From positions 1 through 64,000 of the forward strand of contig QHBT01000029.1 of the NCBI GenBank assembly GCA_003244185.1: a DNA stretch of 64,000 nucleotides, in the 5' to 3' direction. The DNA is from Candidatus Dormiibacter spiritus. Lineage in GTDB: Bacteria > Chloroflexota > Dormibacteria > Dormibacterales > Dormibacteraceae. A program made the position numbers and the translations under genes. A model generated the notes under the pieces. It saw nothing but the letters and a program-made list of their open reading frames with translations, ran no database searches and was not told the origin of the DNA. Below are positions 1 through 8,152 of this stretch, piece by piece. Within the stretch, counting starts at the first letter, position 1, and every line of letters starts with the position of its first letter.

Positions 1-103
1 CGATGCAGGTCTTCGTCCGCGACCATCGCACGATGATCGCAGCACCCATCCAATGTGACGTTGATGGAATACCGAAGGGGTCGCGTTACGCAAGAGTACC
101 GAT

Positions 104-467
104 TGGGCAGTGAGCGTGGACTCCACGATCAACCGTGCCCCATCAGCACGCGACGGACCTTCCCCGCGACACAGGGGGCTTGTCGAGTTAGAAGAATCTG
201 CGCGTCGATTCCGCTGACCACGGAATCGGCCGGTCCAGTGGCGGTTTGAGCACGAAAATCCATCAGCTCGTGGACGGCCGTGGGCGACCGGTGTGCTACG
301 ACGTCGACGACTATAAGGGGTCGCAACGTCATCGAGCGCGGCTTCAACGACACCAAGCAGTGGCGCGGCCTCGCGAGCCGCTACGACAACTCGCCCTTAC
401 CTACCGCGGCGGGGCCGTCTTGCGAGCCATCACACTCTGGCTGAGCGCATTAGGAGACACGCCCTAG
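104..467 (+). pseudogene. IS5-family transposase remnant (frameshifted, internally deleted)
   Basis: Three stretches in different frames reconstruct an IS5-type (IS427/ISL2-like) DDE transposase. WAVSVDSTINRA (104-139) carries the first catalytic Asp. DHGIGRSSGGLSTKIHQLVDG follows at about 214-276. RNVIERGFNDTKQWRGLASRYD (about 322-387) carries the catalytic Glu, and the normal C-terminus LTYRGGAVLRAITLWLSAL runs to a TAG at 465-467. The frame changes near 139 and again around 320 and 390. The segment with the second catalytic Asp is missing, so the gene cannot encode an active enzyme. It lies on the distal side of the integrase, inside the presumed island. Its stop codon shares a CTAG with the integrase stop on the other strand. 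Terminal inverted repeats were not found; the left end may be outside the window. Confidence 0.85.
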
Positions 468-1378
468 TCGGCCGTCAAGGCGCGCAGCAGCGACTCGCTT
501 AGATCGCCAGCGGTTTGATGCGCATAGGTCCTTTGGATCATCACGAGCGATGCGTGGCCAAGGATCCGGCTTAGGGTGATCGAGTCCATACCGCGGTTGA
601 GCATGGTAGTCGCAAATGAGTGCCTTAGCAGGTGCGGGTGGACCCGCTTCTGTAGGCCGGCTCGTTCGCCCAGTATGCGAATGAGCTGTTGGAGCCCATT
701 TGTCGTTAGAGCTTCATAGCCCCGGCCAGGCTGGCGGATCAACGTCACAAAGATGAAGTCATGGCGGACCTCAGCCGGTCGCCCACGTGCCAGCCGCTGG
801 AGACGCCGGTAGAGCTGTGGCTGTAGAGGCACCAAACGATCCTTCGCCCCTTTTCCATGAACCCTGATATATCGATCCCGGTTGTTCTCCATGAGGTCCG
901 CCTCTTTCAGGCTCACGAGCTCGCCAGCCCGGATGCCGGTATCGGCCAAGAGCCGGACGATGACCTTGTCCCGCTCGGAGCGAGCCGTGTCTTCGAGGCG
1001 ATCGACCTCTTGCCTAGAGAGCACGTCCACAACGCGGCGGGGTAACTTGGGCGGCTGGGCTCGCACCTCGCCGACTAGCCCCTCCCTTCGGCACCAGCTC
1101 AAGAAGAGATTGACATTGCGAATGTAGGTATCGACGGTGAATCGGGACAGCTGCTGTTGCTTCTTTCCGCCGTGCTCCAGCAGCTCCGAGGTCAACCGGT
1201 TGAGCGCCCGATTGTCGAGCTGTGCGATCTCGACGATCTCGTTCCGCTCGCACCAGGGCAGCAGTACATGAATGAGCTGGTACGAGTACGCGTCCTTTAT
1301 GGTCTTGGGCGACAGACCCCGGGCTCGGCCATCGGCGAGGTAGTCCTCGATCAGCCGGGATATGGGGTTCGTGTACAA
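464..1378 (-). CDS. Tyrosine recombinase/integrase (XerC/D-like)
   Basis: About 304 residues, normal for a phage or island integrase. The N-terminal SAM-like core-binding domain (roughly residues 1-95) is followed by the catalytic domain with the expected residues: Arg in DTGIRAGELVSL, Lys in VHGKGAKDRLVPL, HLLRHSFAT (HxxR), His in ILGHASL and Tyr in QRTYAHQT. The open frame extends upstream to 1516, into the tRNA, but those codons are tRNA sequence. I chose TTG at 1378 because a TATAAC -10 box with an upstream TG ends nine bases before it, the leaderless spacing seen repeatedly in this window. Its position against the 3' end of tRNA-Val is the classic place for an island integrase. The element must extend left out of the window. 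Confidence 0.85.
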   Translation of the reverse strand: MYTNPISRLIEDYLADGRARGLSPKTIKDAYSYQLIHVLLPWCERNEIVEIAQLDNRALNRLTSELLEHGGKKQQQLSRFTVDTYIRNVNLFLSWCRREGLVGEVRAQPPKLPRRVVDVLSRQEVDRLEDTARSERDKVIVRLLADTGIRAGELVSLKEADLMENNRDRYIRVHGKGAKDRLVPLQPQLYRRLQRLARGRPAEVRHDFIFVTLIRQPGRGYEALTTNGLQQLIRILGERAGLQKRVHPHLLRHSFATTMLNRGMDSITLSRILGHASLVMIQRTYAHQTAGDLSESLLRALTAD

Positions 1379-1387
1379 AACGGTTAT

Positions 1388-1393
1388 GTTATA
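1388..1393 (-). promoter_or_regulatory. -10 box of integrase promoter
   Basis: TATAAC read on the minus strand, with TGG immediately upstream (extended -10). It ends nine bases before the TTG start at 1378, so the transcript would begin at or very near the start codon. No convincing -35 is visible. Confidence 0.45.
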
Positions 1394-1476
1394 CCACTTA
1401 ACTGCTGCACTGGAGGTAGCCTGTAGGTGGCGCGAAACAGGGCGAAGAAGAGGGCAGTTGAACTCGAAATCGGGGT

Positions 1477-1552
1477 TGGTGGGCGGCGACGGGATCGAAC
1501 CGCCGACCTCTAGCATGTCAAGCTAGCGCTCTCCCAGCTGAGCTAGCCGCCC
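1477..1552 (-). tRNA. tRNA-Val (anticodon GAC)
   Basis: Read on the minus strand, the acceptor stem GGGCGGC (1552-1546) pairs with GCCGCCC (1487-1481). The D arm GCTCAGCTGGGAGAGC follows, then a five-pair anticodon stem CTAGC/GCTAG around loop TTGACAT (anticodon GAC, valine). The T arm carries TTCGATC. The discriminator A and the CCA end are encoded (1480-1477). Length is 76 nt. The integrase reading frame starts inside this gene, so its 3' part is the likely attachment site. Confidence 0.95.
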
Positions 1553-1608
1553 TGGCGACGCCGGCGCCTATTCTAGACAGTAGTGGTCCGGCCCTCTCTC
1601 TTTGGCGC

Positions 1609-2850
1609 GTGACCGCCCACCCCCAGCCGGCCCCGCCGCCAGAGCCAGAGCCAGAGCCACGCCTCCCCGACTGGCGGCGCAACCTGGCTGTACTCTGGGT
1701 CGCGCAGTTCACCGCCATCCTCGGCTTCGCTTTCGCCTTTCCCTTCTTACCTCTCTATCTGAAGGACCTGGGCGTCCACCGCCAGGACCAACTCGCCTTC
1801 TTCTCAGGGCTGGCCGGTGGCGCCTCGGGACTGGCGCTGATGGTCGCCAGCCCCCTCTGGGGCATCGTCGCCGACCGCTACGGTCGCAAGTCGATGCTGG
1901 TGCGGGCGATGATCGGCGGGGCGGTCACCCTCACTCTCCTCGGTTTTGCCCGCGGGCCGGGAGACGTGATAGTGCTGCGCTTCTTGCAGGGAGCCAGCTC
2001 CGGCACTGTCGGAGCGGCGACCGCCCTGGTCGCTACGGGAACGCCGCGGGCCCGAGTTGGCTGGGCGCTGGGTGTCCTCACCTCGGCGGTTGCCGTGGGC
2101 TCGGCGATGGGGCCTTTCCTGGGCGGCATCGCGGCCGGCCAGCTGGGGCTGCGCGCGGTCTTCTGGGTTGGCGGCGGAATGCTGGCCCTGGCCGCGCTGG
2201 GCGCTGCGCTGCTGATCAGGGAGACAATGGTCCCGCGCAGCACAGCCAAGGCAGGGACTGCCCTGACCACGCTCCGGCAGAGCGGTCCCCATGCCCTGGC
2301 CGCGATCGGCGCGCTCCTCATCTGTCAGGCCATTCTCCAGACGGCTTACAGCGGCTTCAGTCCGCTGCTTGTCCTAAAGTTGCTCACCGTGATACCCAGC
2401 GGCGCCGCCACGATCACCGGCGTCGCCTTTGGCATCTCGGGCTTGAGCAGCGCAGCGGCAGCTGTGCTCTATGCCCCTTTTGCTCGGCGCCTCGGCTACC
2501 GGCGCCTGGCTGTAGTTACCGCGCTGGGTGTGGGGGCTGGGCTGGCGCTCGCCGGCCTCGGCACCATGGCCTGGACGATGGTGCTCAGCGCCGGCTTCCT
2601 CGGCCTCATGTTCGGAGCCACGAGTCCGGCGCTCTCGGCGATGCTCGGACTGGAGGTGCCCGCTTCGATCCAAGCCCGCATCTTCGGCTTCAGTTCGAGC
2701 GCGACTGCGCTCGGATTCGCTCTGGGACCGCTCGGCGGTGGCAGCATCGCCGCTCGCTGGGGCCCATCGACAGGTCTCCTTTGCCTGGCCGGCGCCACCC
2801 TGCTCCTGGCGGCAGTCCTGGTGGCACGCGTGCGGGAGCCCGCTCGGTAG
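1609..2850 (+). CDS. MFS drug-type efflux transporter
   Basis: 413 residues from a GTG start, with about 12 hydrophobic segments, the size of a DHA1-type major facilitator. A short proline/glutamate-rich cytoplasmic N-terminus (residues 1-18) precedes TM1. The MFS motif A region GIVADRYGRKSMLVRAM lies between TM2 and TM3 (about residues 84-101). LTSAVAVGSAMGPFLGG matches the antiporter motif C in TM5. The substrate cannot be read from sequence; multidrug or sugar efflux is the family norm. It is followed after 12 bases by the cyclophilin gene in the same direction, so the three genes to 3902 may be co-transcribed. Confidence 0.85.
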   Translation: MTAHPQPAPPPEPEPEPRLPDWRRNLAVLWVAQFTAILGFAFAFPFLPLYLKDLGVHRQDQLAFFSGLAGGASGLALMVASPLWGIVADRYGRKSMLVRAMIGGAVTLTLLGFARGPGDVIVLRFLQGASSGTVGAATALVATGTPRARVGWALGVLTSAVAVGSAMGPFLGGIAAGQLGLRAVFWVGGGMLALAALGAALLIRETMVPRSTAKAGTALTTLRQSGPHALAAIGALLICQAILQTAYSGFSPLLVLKLLTVIPSGAATITGVAFGISGLSSAAAAVLYAPFARRLGYRRLAVVTALGVGAGLALAGLGTMAWTMVLSAGFLGLMFGATSPALSAMLGLEVPASIQARIFGFSSSATALGFALGPLGGGSIAARWGPSTGLLCLAGATLLLAAVLVARVREPAR

Positions 2851-2862
2851 GATTGCCCAGTT

Positions 2863-3342
2863 GTGAACCAATCCTCCTCCCCGCCGCCCATGTCGATCGA
2901 CAGCGAGAGGTCCTACACAGCGCGGCTTACGACGGTCCATGGTGAGGTTCAGGTGGATCTGGCGCCGATGGCTGCCCCGGTCACCGTCAACAACTTTGTC
3001 CACCTGGCGCGCAGCGGCTTCTACAACGGGCTCACGTTTCATCGGGTGGTGCCTGGCTTCGTGGTCCAGGGCGGTGACCCTGACGGCGACGGCACAGGTG
3101 GGCCGCCGTACAAGCTGCCCGACGAGACCAATCCGGCCACCTTCACCAAGGGCTCACTGGCGATGGCCTCCAGCGCTCTCGGCGTGAGTGGCTCGCAGTT
3201 CTTCTTGGTGCTGGAGGACGCTCCGCATCTCGCTCGCTCGGGCGTCTACAACCACTTCGGCCGGGTGCGCTCGGGTCTGGAGGTTCTGGCGAAGATCAAG
3301 CCCGGAGACGAGATTCAGAGCATCGAGATCGGCGAGGCATGA
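2863..3342 (+). CDS. Peptidyl-prolyl cis-trans isomerase, cyclophilin type
   Basis: 159 residues from GTG 2863; an ATG at 2890 is a possible alternative. The cyclophilin fold is recognisable throughout: VTVNNFVHLARSGFYNG, then FHRVVPGFVVQGGDP, which holds the catalytic Arg and Phe/Gln, and GSQFFLVLEDAPHL. The usual Trp of the cyclosporin site is replaced by His in DAPHL. There is no signal peptide, so it is probably cytoplasmic. It overlaps the start of the downstream FKBP-type lipoprotein by four bases (ATGA). Two unrelated prolyl isomerases, one cytoplasmic and one exported, are therefore translationally coupled. Confidence 0.9.
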   Translation: MNQSSSPPPMSIDSERSYTARLTTVHGEVQVDLAPMAAPVTVNNFVHLARSGFYNGLTFHRVVPGFVVQGGDPDGDGTGGPPYKLPDETNPATFTKGSLAMASSALGVSGSQFFLVLEDAPHLARSGVYNHFGRVRSGLEVLAKIKPGDEIQSIEIGEA

Positions 3343-3902
3343 GGCGATTCGGCGCTGCCAGCTCCTTGCTGCTGCTGCTGGGGCTCAGCGCCTGCGGCTA
3401 TCCCGATCCCGGCAGCAGCGCCAACGCCGGACCGACCGCCGGCGTCCAGGTCGCGACACCGACTCCCTCGCCCGGCGCCTTCACGTTCGACATGGGAGCC
3501 GACGGCAAGAAGGTCACCTTCCCCGACGGCCTGCAGTACGTCGACCTCAAGATCGGCACTGGGGACAAGGTGCAACCTGGCTCGTCGGTTCGGGTCAACT
3601 ACACAGGCTGGCTCTCCAGCGGTCAGGAGTTCGACTCGAGCCTGGATCGCAACCAGACGCTTTGCGCCATCCTCAGCTCGGCCGCGCAGCCCAGCGGCGA
3701 CTGCACGCCAGTGATCCCGGGCTGGAATGAGGGCGTGCCCGGAATGCGCGTGCACGGGGAGCGCCGGCTCACGATCCCGCCCGACCTTGCCTACGGCAGT
3801 CAGGGCTCGGGACCCATCCCGGCGAACGCGATCCTGATCTTCATCATCCGGGTGGAGAAGATCGAGGCAGGCCCCCAGCCGACGCCAGCCGCAACCCCCT
3901 AA
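3339..3902 (+). CDS. FKBP-type peptidyl-prolyl isomerase lipoprotein
   Basis: 187 residues. The N-terminus has a type II signal with lipobox LSAC (Cys at about residue 20), so the enzyme is predicted to be membrane-anchored outside the cytoplasm. A Ser/Ala/Pro/Thr-rich linker follows. The FKBP domain runs from about residue 50: GLQYVDLKIGTGDKVQPGS, VRVNYTGWLSSGQEFDSSLDR, VIPGWNEGVPGMRVHGERRL, PPDLAYGSQGSGPIPANAIL. These are the conserved FKBP pocket elements. An insert of about ten residues with two cysteines (near residues 108 and 120) interrupts the strand before VIPGW and may form a disulfide. A proline-rich tail ends the protein. Confidence 0.92.
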   Translation: MRRFGAASSLLLLLGLSACGYPDPGSSANAGPTAGVQVATPTPSPGAFTFDMGADGKKVTFPDGLQYVDLKIGTGDKVQPGSSVRVNYTGWLSSGQEFDSSLDRNQTLCAILSSAAQPSGDCTPVIPGWNEGVPGMRVHGERRLTIPPDLAYGSQGSGPIPANAILIFIIRVEKIEAGPQPTPAATP

Positions 3903-3912
3903 CACCACCGTC

Positions 3913-3936
3913 CCGCTGAGGCAGCTAAGAGCGGGA
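3913..3936. terminator. Candidate hairpin between convergent genes
   Basis: CCCGCT and AGCGGG form a six-pair stem around a 12-base loop, in the 78-base gap between the FKBP gene and the convergent ctaE. There is no T-run on either side, so it is a weak terminator candidate. Confidence 0.3.
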
Positions 3937-3980
3937 AGGGCTCTCCGGACGTTGTTGTCCCTGCGCGGCGACGGCTGAAG

Positions 3981-4787
3981 TCAGTGGGCGCTTGCGCTGA
4001 CGCCGATCGCGAAGTAGAGAATGCCGTACAGGAAGATCCAGACCAGGTCGACGAAGTGCCAGTAGAGAGTGATCGCCGCCGGGCCGACGTGGTGCTGGGT
4101 ATCGAACTGTCCCTTCAGCGCCCTACCCAGGACCAGGGTCAGCAGGATCAAGCCACCCGCCACGTGGCCCCCGTGGAACCCCGTCATGGTGAAGAAGGCG
4201 CTGGCGAACTGGTTGGTGGTCAGCTTGATGTGGGCGGTCGCGAACTCGAAGGCCTGGCCGGCCTCGAAGGCCACGCCGAGGAGGATGGTGCCGATCCAGA
4301 GCCCATAGAAGGTCATGCGCGGAGCGCCGAACGGCCCGACGCTGAAGGCAACGGCTATGCAGGCGCCCTGGATGATCGCGCCGAACAGAGCCAGGCCGAC
4401 CTCGAACCACAAACCCGACACGGCCGAAATCGCGGCGAACAGCAGGTCGGCGCCGCCGAAGAAAGCCAACGCGCCAGCGGCCACCAGGGCGCCCTTGCCC
4501 AGGCGCGAACCGTGGCGCAGCGCTTCCAGTCCGAAGTGGCACGTGATGCCGCTGGAGAGCAGGACAGCTGTGTTGATGGTGGGCAGCGGCCAGTACTCGA
4601 CAGCCTTGGTCCCGGGCGGCGGCCACTGGCCGTGGGAAGCGAAGAGGTAGGCGTAGACGGCGAACAGGCTGCCGAAGAACATGACTTCGGAGGCCAGGAA
4701 GATGTACATGCCCATGACGCCGACGTGGAAGCTGGGCTCCTTTGGCGCCGGCTCGAAGTGCGCCCGCGGTGCCTGGGCGACCGCCAT
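3981..4787 (-). CDS. ctaE: Cytochrome c oxidase subunit III
   Basis: 268 residues, with seven predicted membrane helices as in COX3. Conserved elements include GMYIFLASEVMFFGSLFAVY near the N-terminus, SSGITCHFGLEALRHG, FTMTGFHGGHVAGG and the C-terminal YWHFVDLVWIFLYG, which holds the family's His/Asp pair. The start ATG at 4787 overlaps the stop of the preceding zinc-ribbon small-subunit gene (TGATG), so the two are translationally coupled. An upstream extension of the frame belongs to that gene. This subunit belongs to the inner-membrane oxidase encoded divergently by ctaC-ctaD. Confidence 0.95.
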   Translation of the reverse strand: MAVAQAPRAHFEPAPKEPSFHVGVMGMYIFLASEVMFFGSLFAVYAYLFASHGQWPPPGTKAVEYWPLPTINTAVLLSSGITCHFGLEALRHGSRLGKGALVAAGALAFFGGADLLFAAISAVSGLWFEVGLALFGAIIQGACIAVAFSVGPFGAPRMTFYGLWIGTILLGVAFEAGQAFEFATAHIKLTTNQFASAFFTMTGFHGGHVAGGLILLTLVLGRALKGQFDTQHHVGPAAITLYWHFVDLVWIFLYGILYFAIGVSASAH

Positions 4788-5347
4788 CAGTGGACCTCCT
4801 CGACGCGAGTTTCCGTGGGCTGAGCCGCCGCCGGGGCGGCTGCCATCGCTTCTGTGTGGGCACCCTGGCTCGCCGCCTCGAAGCCCGGAAAGTGCCGGGT
4901 GTCCTCGACGACCACCCAACCGATGACACCGAACAAGAAGATGGCGAGGCCGATGACGGCGAGCACCAGCCGGGCAGGCGTAGCAAAGGGAACGGCGGCA
5001 AGGGCCATGAAGAACAGGCCGAGGCAGATGATGATGGGATAGCTGGAGCCGGGTGGCATGTGAATGCCGAGCTCATGCGCCTTCCGGTCGAAGTCGACCA
5101 CCACCACCTGATCTTCGGGTCTGAGCGGCGGCTCGAGATCGAAGCGGCTGCAGTCCCGGCGGGCGGGATCGACCTCTCGCCAGGCCTGGAACGCGGCCGA
5201 GGCGAATCGGCTCGACGGCCAGATCGAGTAGCCGCAGTTACGGCAGTACTGGCCGAAGCGGGCTGTGAGGAGACCGCAGTTCGGGCAATTGATCGCCAGC
5301 GCAGGACTGTTGACGTCCACGAAGGTGGGCTTGGTCGCTCGAGACAC
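4787..5347 (-). CDS. Zinc-ribbon membrane protein, probable oxidase small subunit (COX4-like)
   Basis: 186 residues. Residues 1-45 contain a zinc ribbon (CPNC at 21-24, CRNC at 35-38). A soluble linker follows, then two membrane helices (YPIIICLGLFFMALAAVPF and RLVLAVIGLAIFLFGVIGW) and an Ala/Pro-rich tail. The two-helix part, preceded by ELGIHMPPGSSYP, resembles the small subunit IV of actinobacterial-type cytochrome oxidases. A zinc ribbon fused to it is unusual. The GTG start at 5347 is supported by a TAGAAT -10 box ten bases upstream (5358-5363, minus strand). It is coupled to ctaE and divergent from ctaC. The function as an oxidase subunit is inferred from position and helix pattern. Confidence 0.7.
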   Translation of the reverse strand: MSRATKPTFVDVNSPALAINCPNCGLLTARFGQYCRNCGYSIWPSSRFASAAFQAWREVDPARRDCSRFDLEPPLRPEDQVVVVDFDRKAHELGIHMPPGSSYPIIICLGLFFMALAAVPFATPARLVLAVIGLAIFLFGVIGWVVVEDTRHFPGFEAASQGAHTEAMAAAPAAAQPTETRVEEVH

Positions 5348-5469
5348 TTTGCCTGCGATTCTAGTCGACAGTAGCTGCCCACCGTGTCCGCGCCCCGAGG
5401 TCCGACAAGCCCACATCTGGCGGCGAACCTCTGGCCCAAAACCAGCTTCCAGGCAGCTCTGGTGGCAGC

Positions 5470-5497
5470 TTGGCTGGATTGGGGCCCTCCCTATACT
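5470..5497 (+). promoter_or_regulatory. Promoter of ctaC-ctaD
   Basis: TTGGCT (5470-5475), a 16-base spacer and TATACT (5492-5497). The ATG of ctaC is at 5505, seven bases after the -10 box, so the message is predicted to be leaderless. Confidence 0.6.
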
Positions 5498-5504
5498 TGC
5501 CTTG

Positions 5505-6452
5505 ATGCGTGGGCAGCCCTGGCTTCGTCGCGCTCTGATCTCGTTGCCCTTGGTGGCCCTGCTCGGCATGACCTTGGCCACCGCCGCGTCGGCCGCCGAG
5601 GGCGGCGGCAGCGGTCTGAGCCCGATAGTTCCCAAGGGGAATTCGCCCAACGGCCGCCACATCTACGACCTCTACCTAGGCATCTCAATACCCGCCATCC
5701 TGATCTTCCTGCTCGTGGAAGGGCTGTTGCTGACGGTGATCATCCGCTTCCGGCGCAGCCGGCAGCCCAAGGACTACCAGCCGCCCCAGTGGCACGGCCA
5801 CCGGCTCCTTGAGATCGGCTGGACGGCGGGACCGCTGCTCATCGTCTTCTTCATAGGGCTGTTCTCGTTCATAACCCTTCAGCGCGACTACACCGCGGCG
5901 GCCTCGGACAACCCGGACGTCGACATCCACGTGGTGGGCCACCAGTACGGCTGGGACTACACCTACCCGGAGGGCTTCACCGTAAGCTCGGAGGGCTTGC
6001 AGCCGACGCCGCTAGTCATCCCCACCGGCAAGCTCGTTCGCCTCCGATTGGATTCCAAGGACGTGATCCACGGCTTCTGGGTCCCTGACTTGGCGGGCAA
6101 GGCGGATCTGGTGCCCGGTTACCAGAACCTGATGTGGTTCAAAGTCGACCGGCCGGGAGAGTGGCGAGGCGAGTGCACTGAGCTCTGCGGACAGGGCCAC
6201 TACACGATGCAGATCCGCGTGAAGGCCGTGTCGGACGCCGACTACGAGGCATTCAAGCGCACCAGCCTGGAGGCGAAGGCCAAGGCCGGGGCTCCGTCGC
6301 CCTCGACAGCGCCGTCGCCATCGGCGGCGCCGTCACCCAGTGCAGCTCCGAGTGGATCCCCGGGAGCTTCGCCCGGAGCCGGCGCCAGCCCTTCGCCCCG
6401 TCCCAGCGGCACCGGCTATTCCCCCACTGGCCAGGGGGCCAGTTCATCGTGA
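5505..6452 (+). CDS. ctaC: Cytochrome c oxidase subunit II
   Basis: 315 residues. A signal peptide (about 1-31, cleaved near ASAAEG) is followed by two membrane helices and the periplasmic cupredoxin domain. The CuA site is complete: His146 in HVVGHQYGWDY, then Cys224-x-Glu226-x-Cys228-x3-His232-x2-Met235 in CTELCGQGHYTM. Residues from about 265 to the end form a low-complexity Ala/Pro/Ser/Gly tail. No cytochrome c domain (CxxCH) is fused, so this is an aa3- rather than caa3-type subunit as far as the sequence shows. The start at 5505 fits the signal peptide and the promoter. ctaD follows after 20 bases. Confidence 0.95.
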   Translation: MRGQPWLRRALISLPLVALLGMTLATAASAAEGGGSGLSPIVPKGNSPNGRHIYDLYLGISIPAILIFLLVEGLLLTVIIRFRRSRQPKDYQPPQWHGHRLLEIGWTAGPLLIVFFIGLFSFITLQRDYTAAASDNPDVDIHVVGHQYGWDYTYPEGFTVSSEGLQPTPLVIPTGKLVRLRLDSKDVIHGFWVPDLAGKADLVPGYQNLMWFKVDRPGEWRGECTELCGQGHYTMQIRVKAVSDADYEAFKRTSLEAKAKAGAPSPSTAPSPSAAPSPSAAPSGSPGASPGAGASPSPRPSGTGYSPTGQGASSS

Positions 6453-6472
6453 GCCAGGCAGGAGAGAGATAG

Positions 6473-8152
6473 ATGGCGAGTGTTCTAGCGCCACCCCGTC
6501 CGAAGAGCTACGACGACACCTTCTTCAAGCCGATCAGCCTCTGGCTCACGACAACCGACCACAAGCTGATCGGGATCATGTACATGACCACAGGCATGCT
6601 GGCCTTCGTGCTCGGCGGCATCCTGGCGCTGGTCATGCGCATCCAGCTCGCGCAGCCGAACCTGAAGGTTATCGACGCCGAGACCTACAACCAGCTGCTC
6701 TCGGCGCACGGCACGACGATGATCTTCTTCTTCGTGACGATTTTCATGACAGGCGTCGCCAACTACATGGTGCCGATCCTGATCGGCGCTCGTGACATGG
6801 CCTTTCCCCGCGTCAACCTGCTGGGCTTCTGGCTGATCCCGATGTCAATTGCCATCTACTACGCCGGCTTCTTCACGGGCGGAGCCATGGATGCCGGCTG
6901 GACGGGATATCCGCCGCTCAGCACCAAGCAGTTCAATCCCGGCCTTGGCGTTGACCTGTGGGCGTTCAGCCTCATTCTCTGGTGCGTCAGCGGCATCATG
7001 GCCTCGGTCAACTTCCTGACCACCATCGTTGCCCTGCGGGCACCGGGGATGAAGTTCTCCCGGCTGCCGCTCTTCGTCTGGGCTCAGATCTCGACCTCGA
7101 TCCTGCTGCTCGCCGTCGGCGCGCCGCTGGCCGCGGCCCTCTTCCTGCTGGAGCTGGACCGCCAGGCCGGCACCACCTTCTTCGCCAGCAACGGGGGGCG
7201 CCCTGTGCTGTTCCAGCACCTGTTCTGGTTCTTCGGCCATCCCGAGGTGTACATCCTCATACTGCCTGGCTTCGGCATGGTCTCGGAGATCGTTCCGGTG
7301 TTTGCGCGCAAACCGATCTTCGGCTACACCTCCATGGTGGCGGCACTGTTCGGCATCGTGTTCCTCTCGATGGCCGTCTGGGCGCACCACATGTTCACTG
7401 TCGGCATGAACATCTACGTGGAGACCTGGTTCATGGTCATGACGATGCTGATTGCGGTTCCCACGGGCATCAAGTTCTTCAACTGGATAGCCACCGCGTG
7501 GGGAGGCTCCATCGACTTCCAGGTGCCCATGAAGTATGTCTTCGGCTTCATGGCCACCTTCCTCATCGGCGGCATCACAGGCGTCTATCTCAGCTCAGTG
7601 CCCGTGGATACTCAGCTGCACCAGTCCTACTATGTGGTCGCGCACTTCCACTACGTCATGGTGGGTGGCAGCGTCTTCACGCTGCTGGCGGGCACCCAGT
7701 ACTGGTTCCCCAAGATAACGGGCCGGATGCTCAACAAGACGCTCGGCGAGTGGTCGTTCTGGCTCTTCTTCGTCGGCTTCAACGGCACTTTCCTGGTCAT
7801 GCACACGCTGGGCCTGGAGGGCATGGCGCGGCGGATCTACAGCTACCCAGGCGGGTTCGGTGAGGAGGGCTGGGGTGCGACCAACATGTTCATCACTGTC
7901 TTCTCTTTCGTCATCGCCGCTTCAGTGCTCGTGTTCATCTACAACCTGGTGGTGAGCTGGAAGCATGGGCCGCCCGCCGGCGACGACCCCTGGGGCGGCA
8001 ACACGCTCGAGTGGGCGACGACGTCGCCGCCGCCGCCCTACAACTTCGACAAGGTGCCGGTGGTGCGCTCGAACATGCCGCTGCGCGACATGCGCGCGGA
8101 CGGCCTGCGGCCGCCGCTCGAGCACCAGGCACTGGCTTCCCACAACAGCTAG
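6473..8152 (+). CDS. ctaD: Cytochrome c oxidase subunit I
   Basis: 559 residues, full length for the heme-copper oxidase catalytic subunit. The metal ligands are all present: low-spin heme His79 (SAHGTTM); CuB His256 with the cross-linked Tyr260 in GHPEVYIL; CuB His305-His306 (AHHMFTVGM); high-spin heme and second low-spin heme histidines at 391 and 393 (AHFHYVMVGG). The HPEVY tyrosine places it among A- or B-type oxidases, with an overall A-type appearance. A purine-rich RBS (GGAGAGAG) precedes the ATG. It catalyses proton-pumping reduction of oxygen in the inner membrane together with ctaC and ctaE. Confidence 0.97.
   Translation: MASVLAPPRPKSYDDTFFKPISLWLTTTDHKLIGIMYMTTGMLAFVLGGILALVMRIQLAQPNLKVIDAETYNQLLSAHGTTMIFFFVTIFMTGVANYMVPILIGARDMAFPRVNLLGFWLIPMSIAIYYAGFFTGGAMDAGWTGYPPLSTKQFNPGLGVDLWAFSLILWCVSGIMASVNFLTTIVALRAPGMKFSRLPLFVWAQISTSILLLAVGAPLAAALFLLELDRQAGTTFFASNGGRPVLFQHLFWFFGHPEVYILILPGFGMVSEIVPVFARKPIFGYTSMVAALFGIVFLSMAVWAHHMFTVGMNIYVETWFMVMTMLIAVPTGIKFFNWIATAWGGSIDFQVPMKYVFGFMATFLIGGITGVYLSSVPVDTQLHQSYYVVAHFHYVMVGGSVFTLLAGTQYWFPKITGRMLNKTLGEWSFWLFFVGFNGTFLVMHTLGLEGMARRIYSYPGGFGEEGWGATNMFITVFSFVIAASVLVFIYNLVVSWKHGPPAGDDPWGGNTLEWATTSPPPPYNFDKVPVVRSNMPLRDMRADGLRPPLEHQALASHNS

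Noticed and set aside
464-467. CTAG shared by convergent stop codons here and again at 47688-47691 as a regulatory site
   Set aside because: TAG stops of convergent genes overlapping in the palindrome CTAG are an ordinary compact arrangement; nothing more supports a function.
1379-1516. Integrase start inside the tRNA gene (ATG 1516)
   Set aside because: The first codons are tRNA sequence; TTG 1378 has a -10 box at leaderless spacing and gives the usual integrase length.
6290-6440. Ser/Pro/Ala repeats as a possible DNA repeat array
   Set aside because: They encode the low-complexity tail of ctaC in frame and are not exact DNA repeats.
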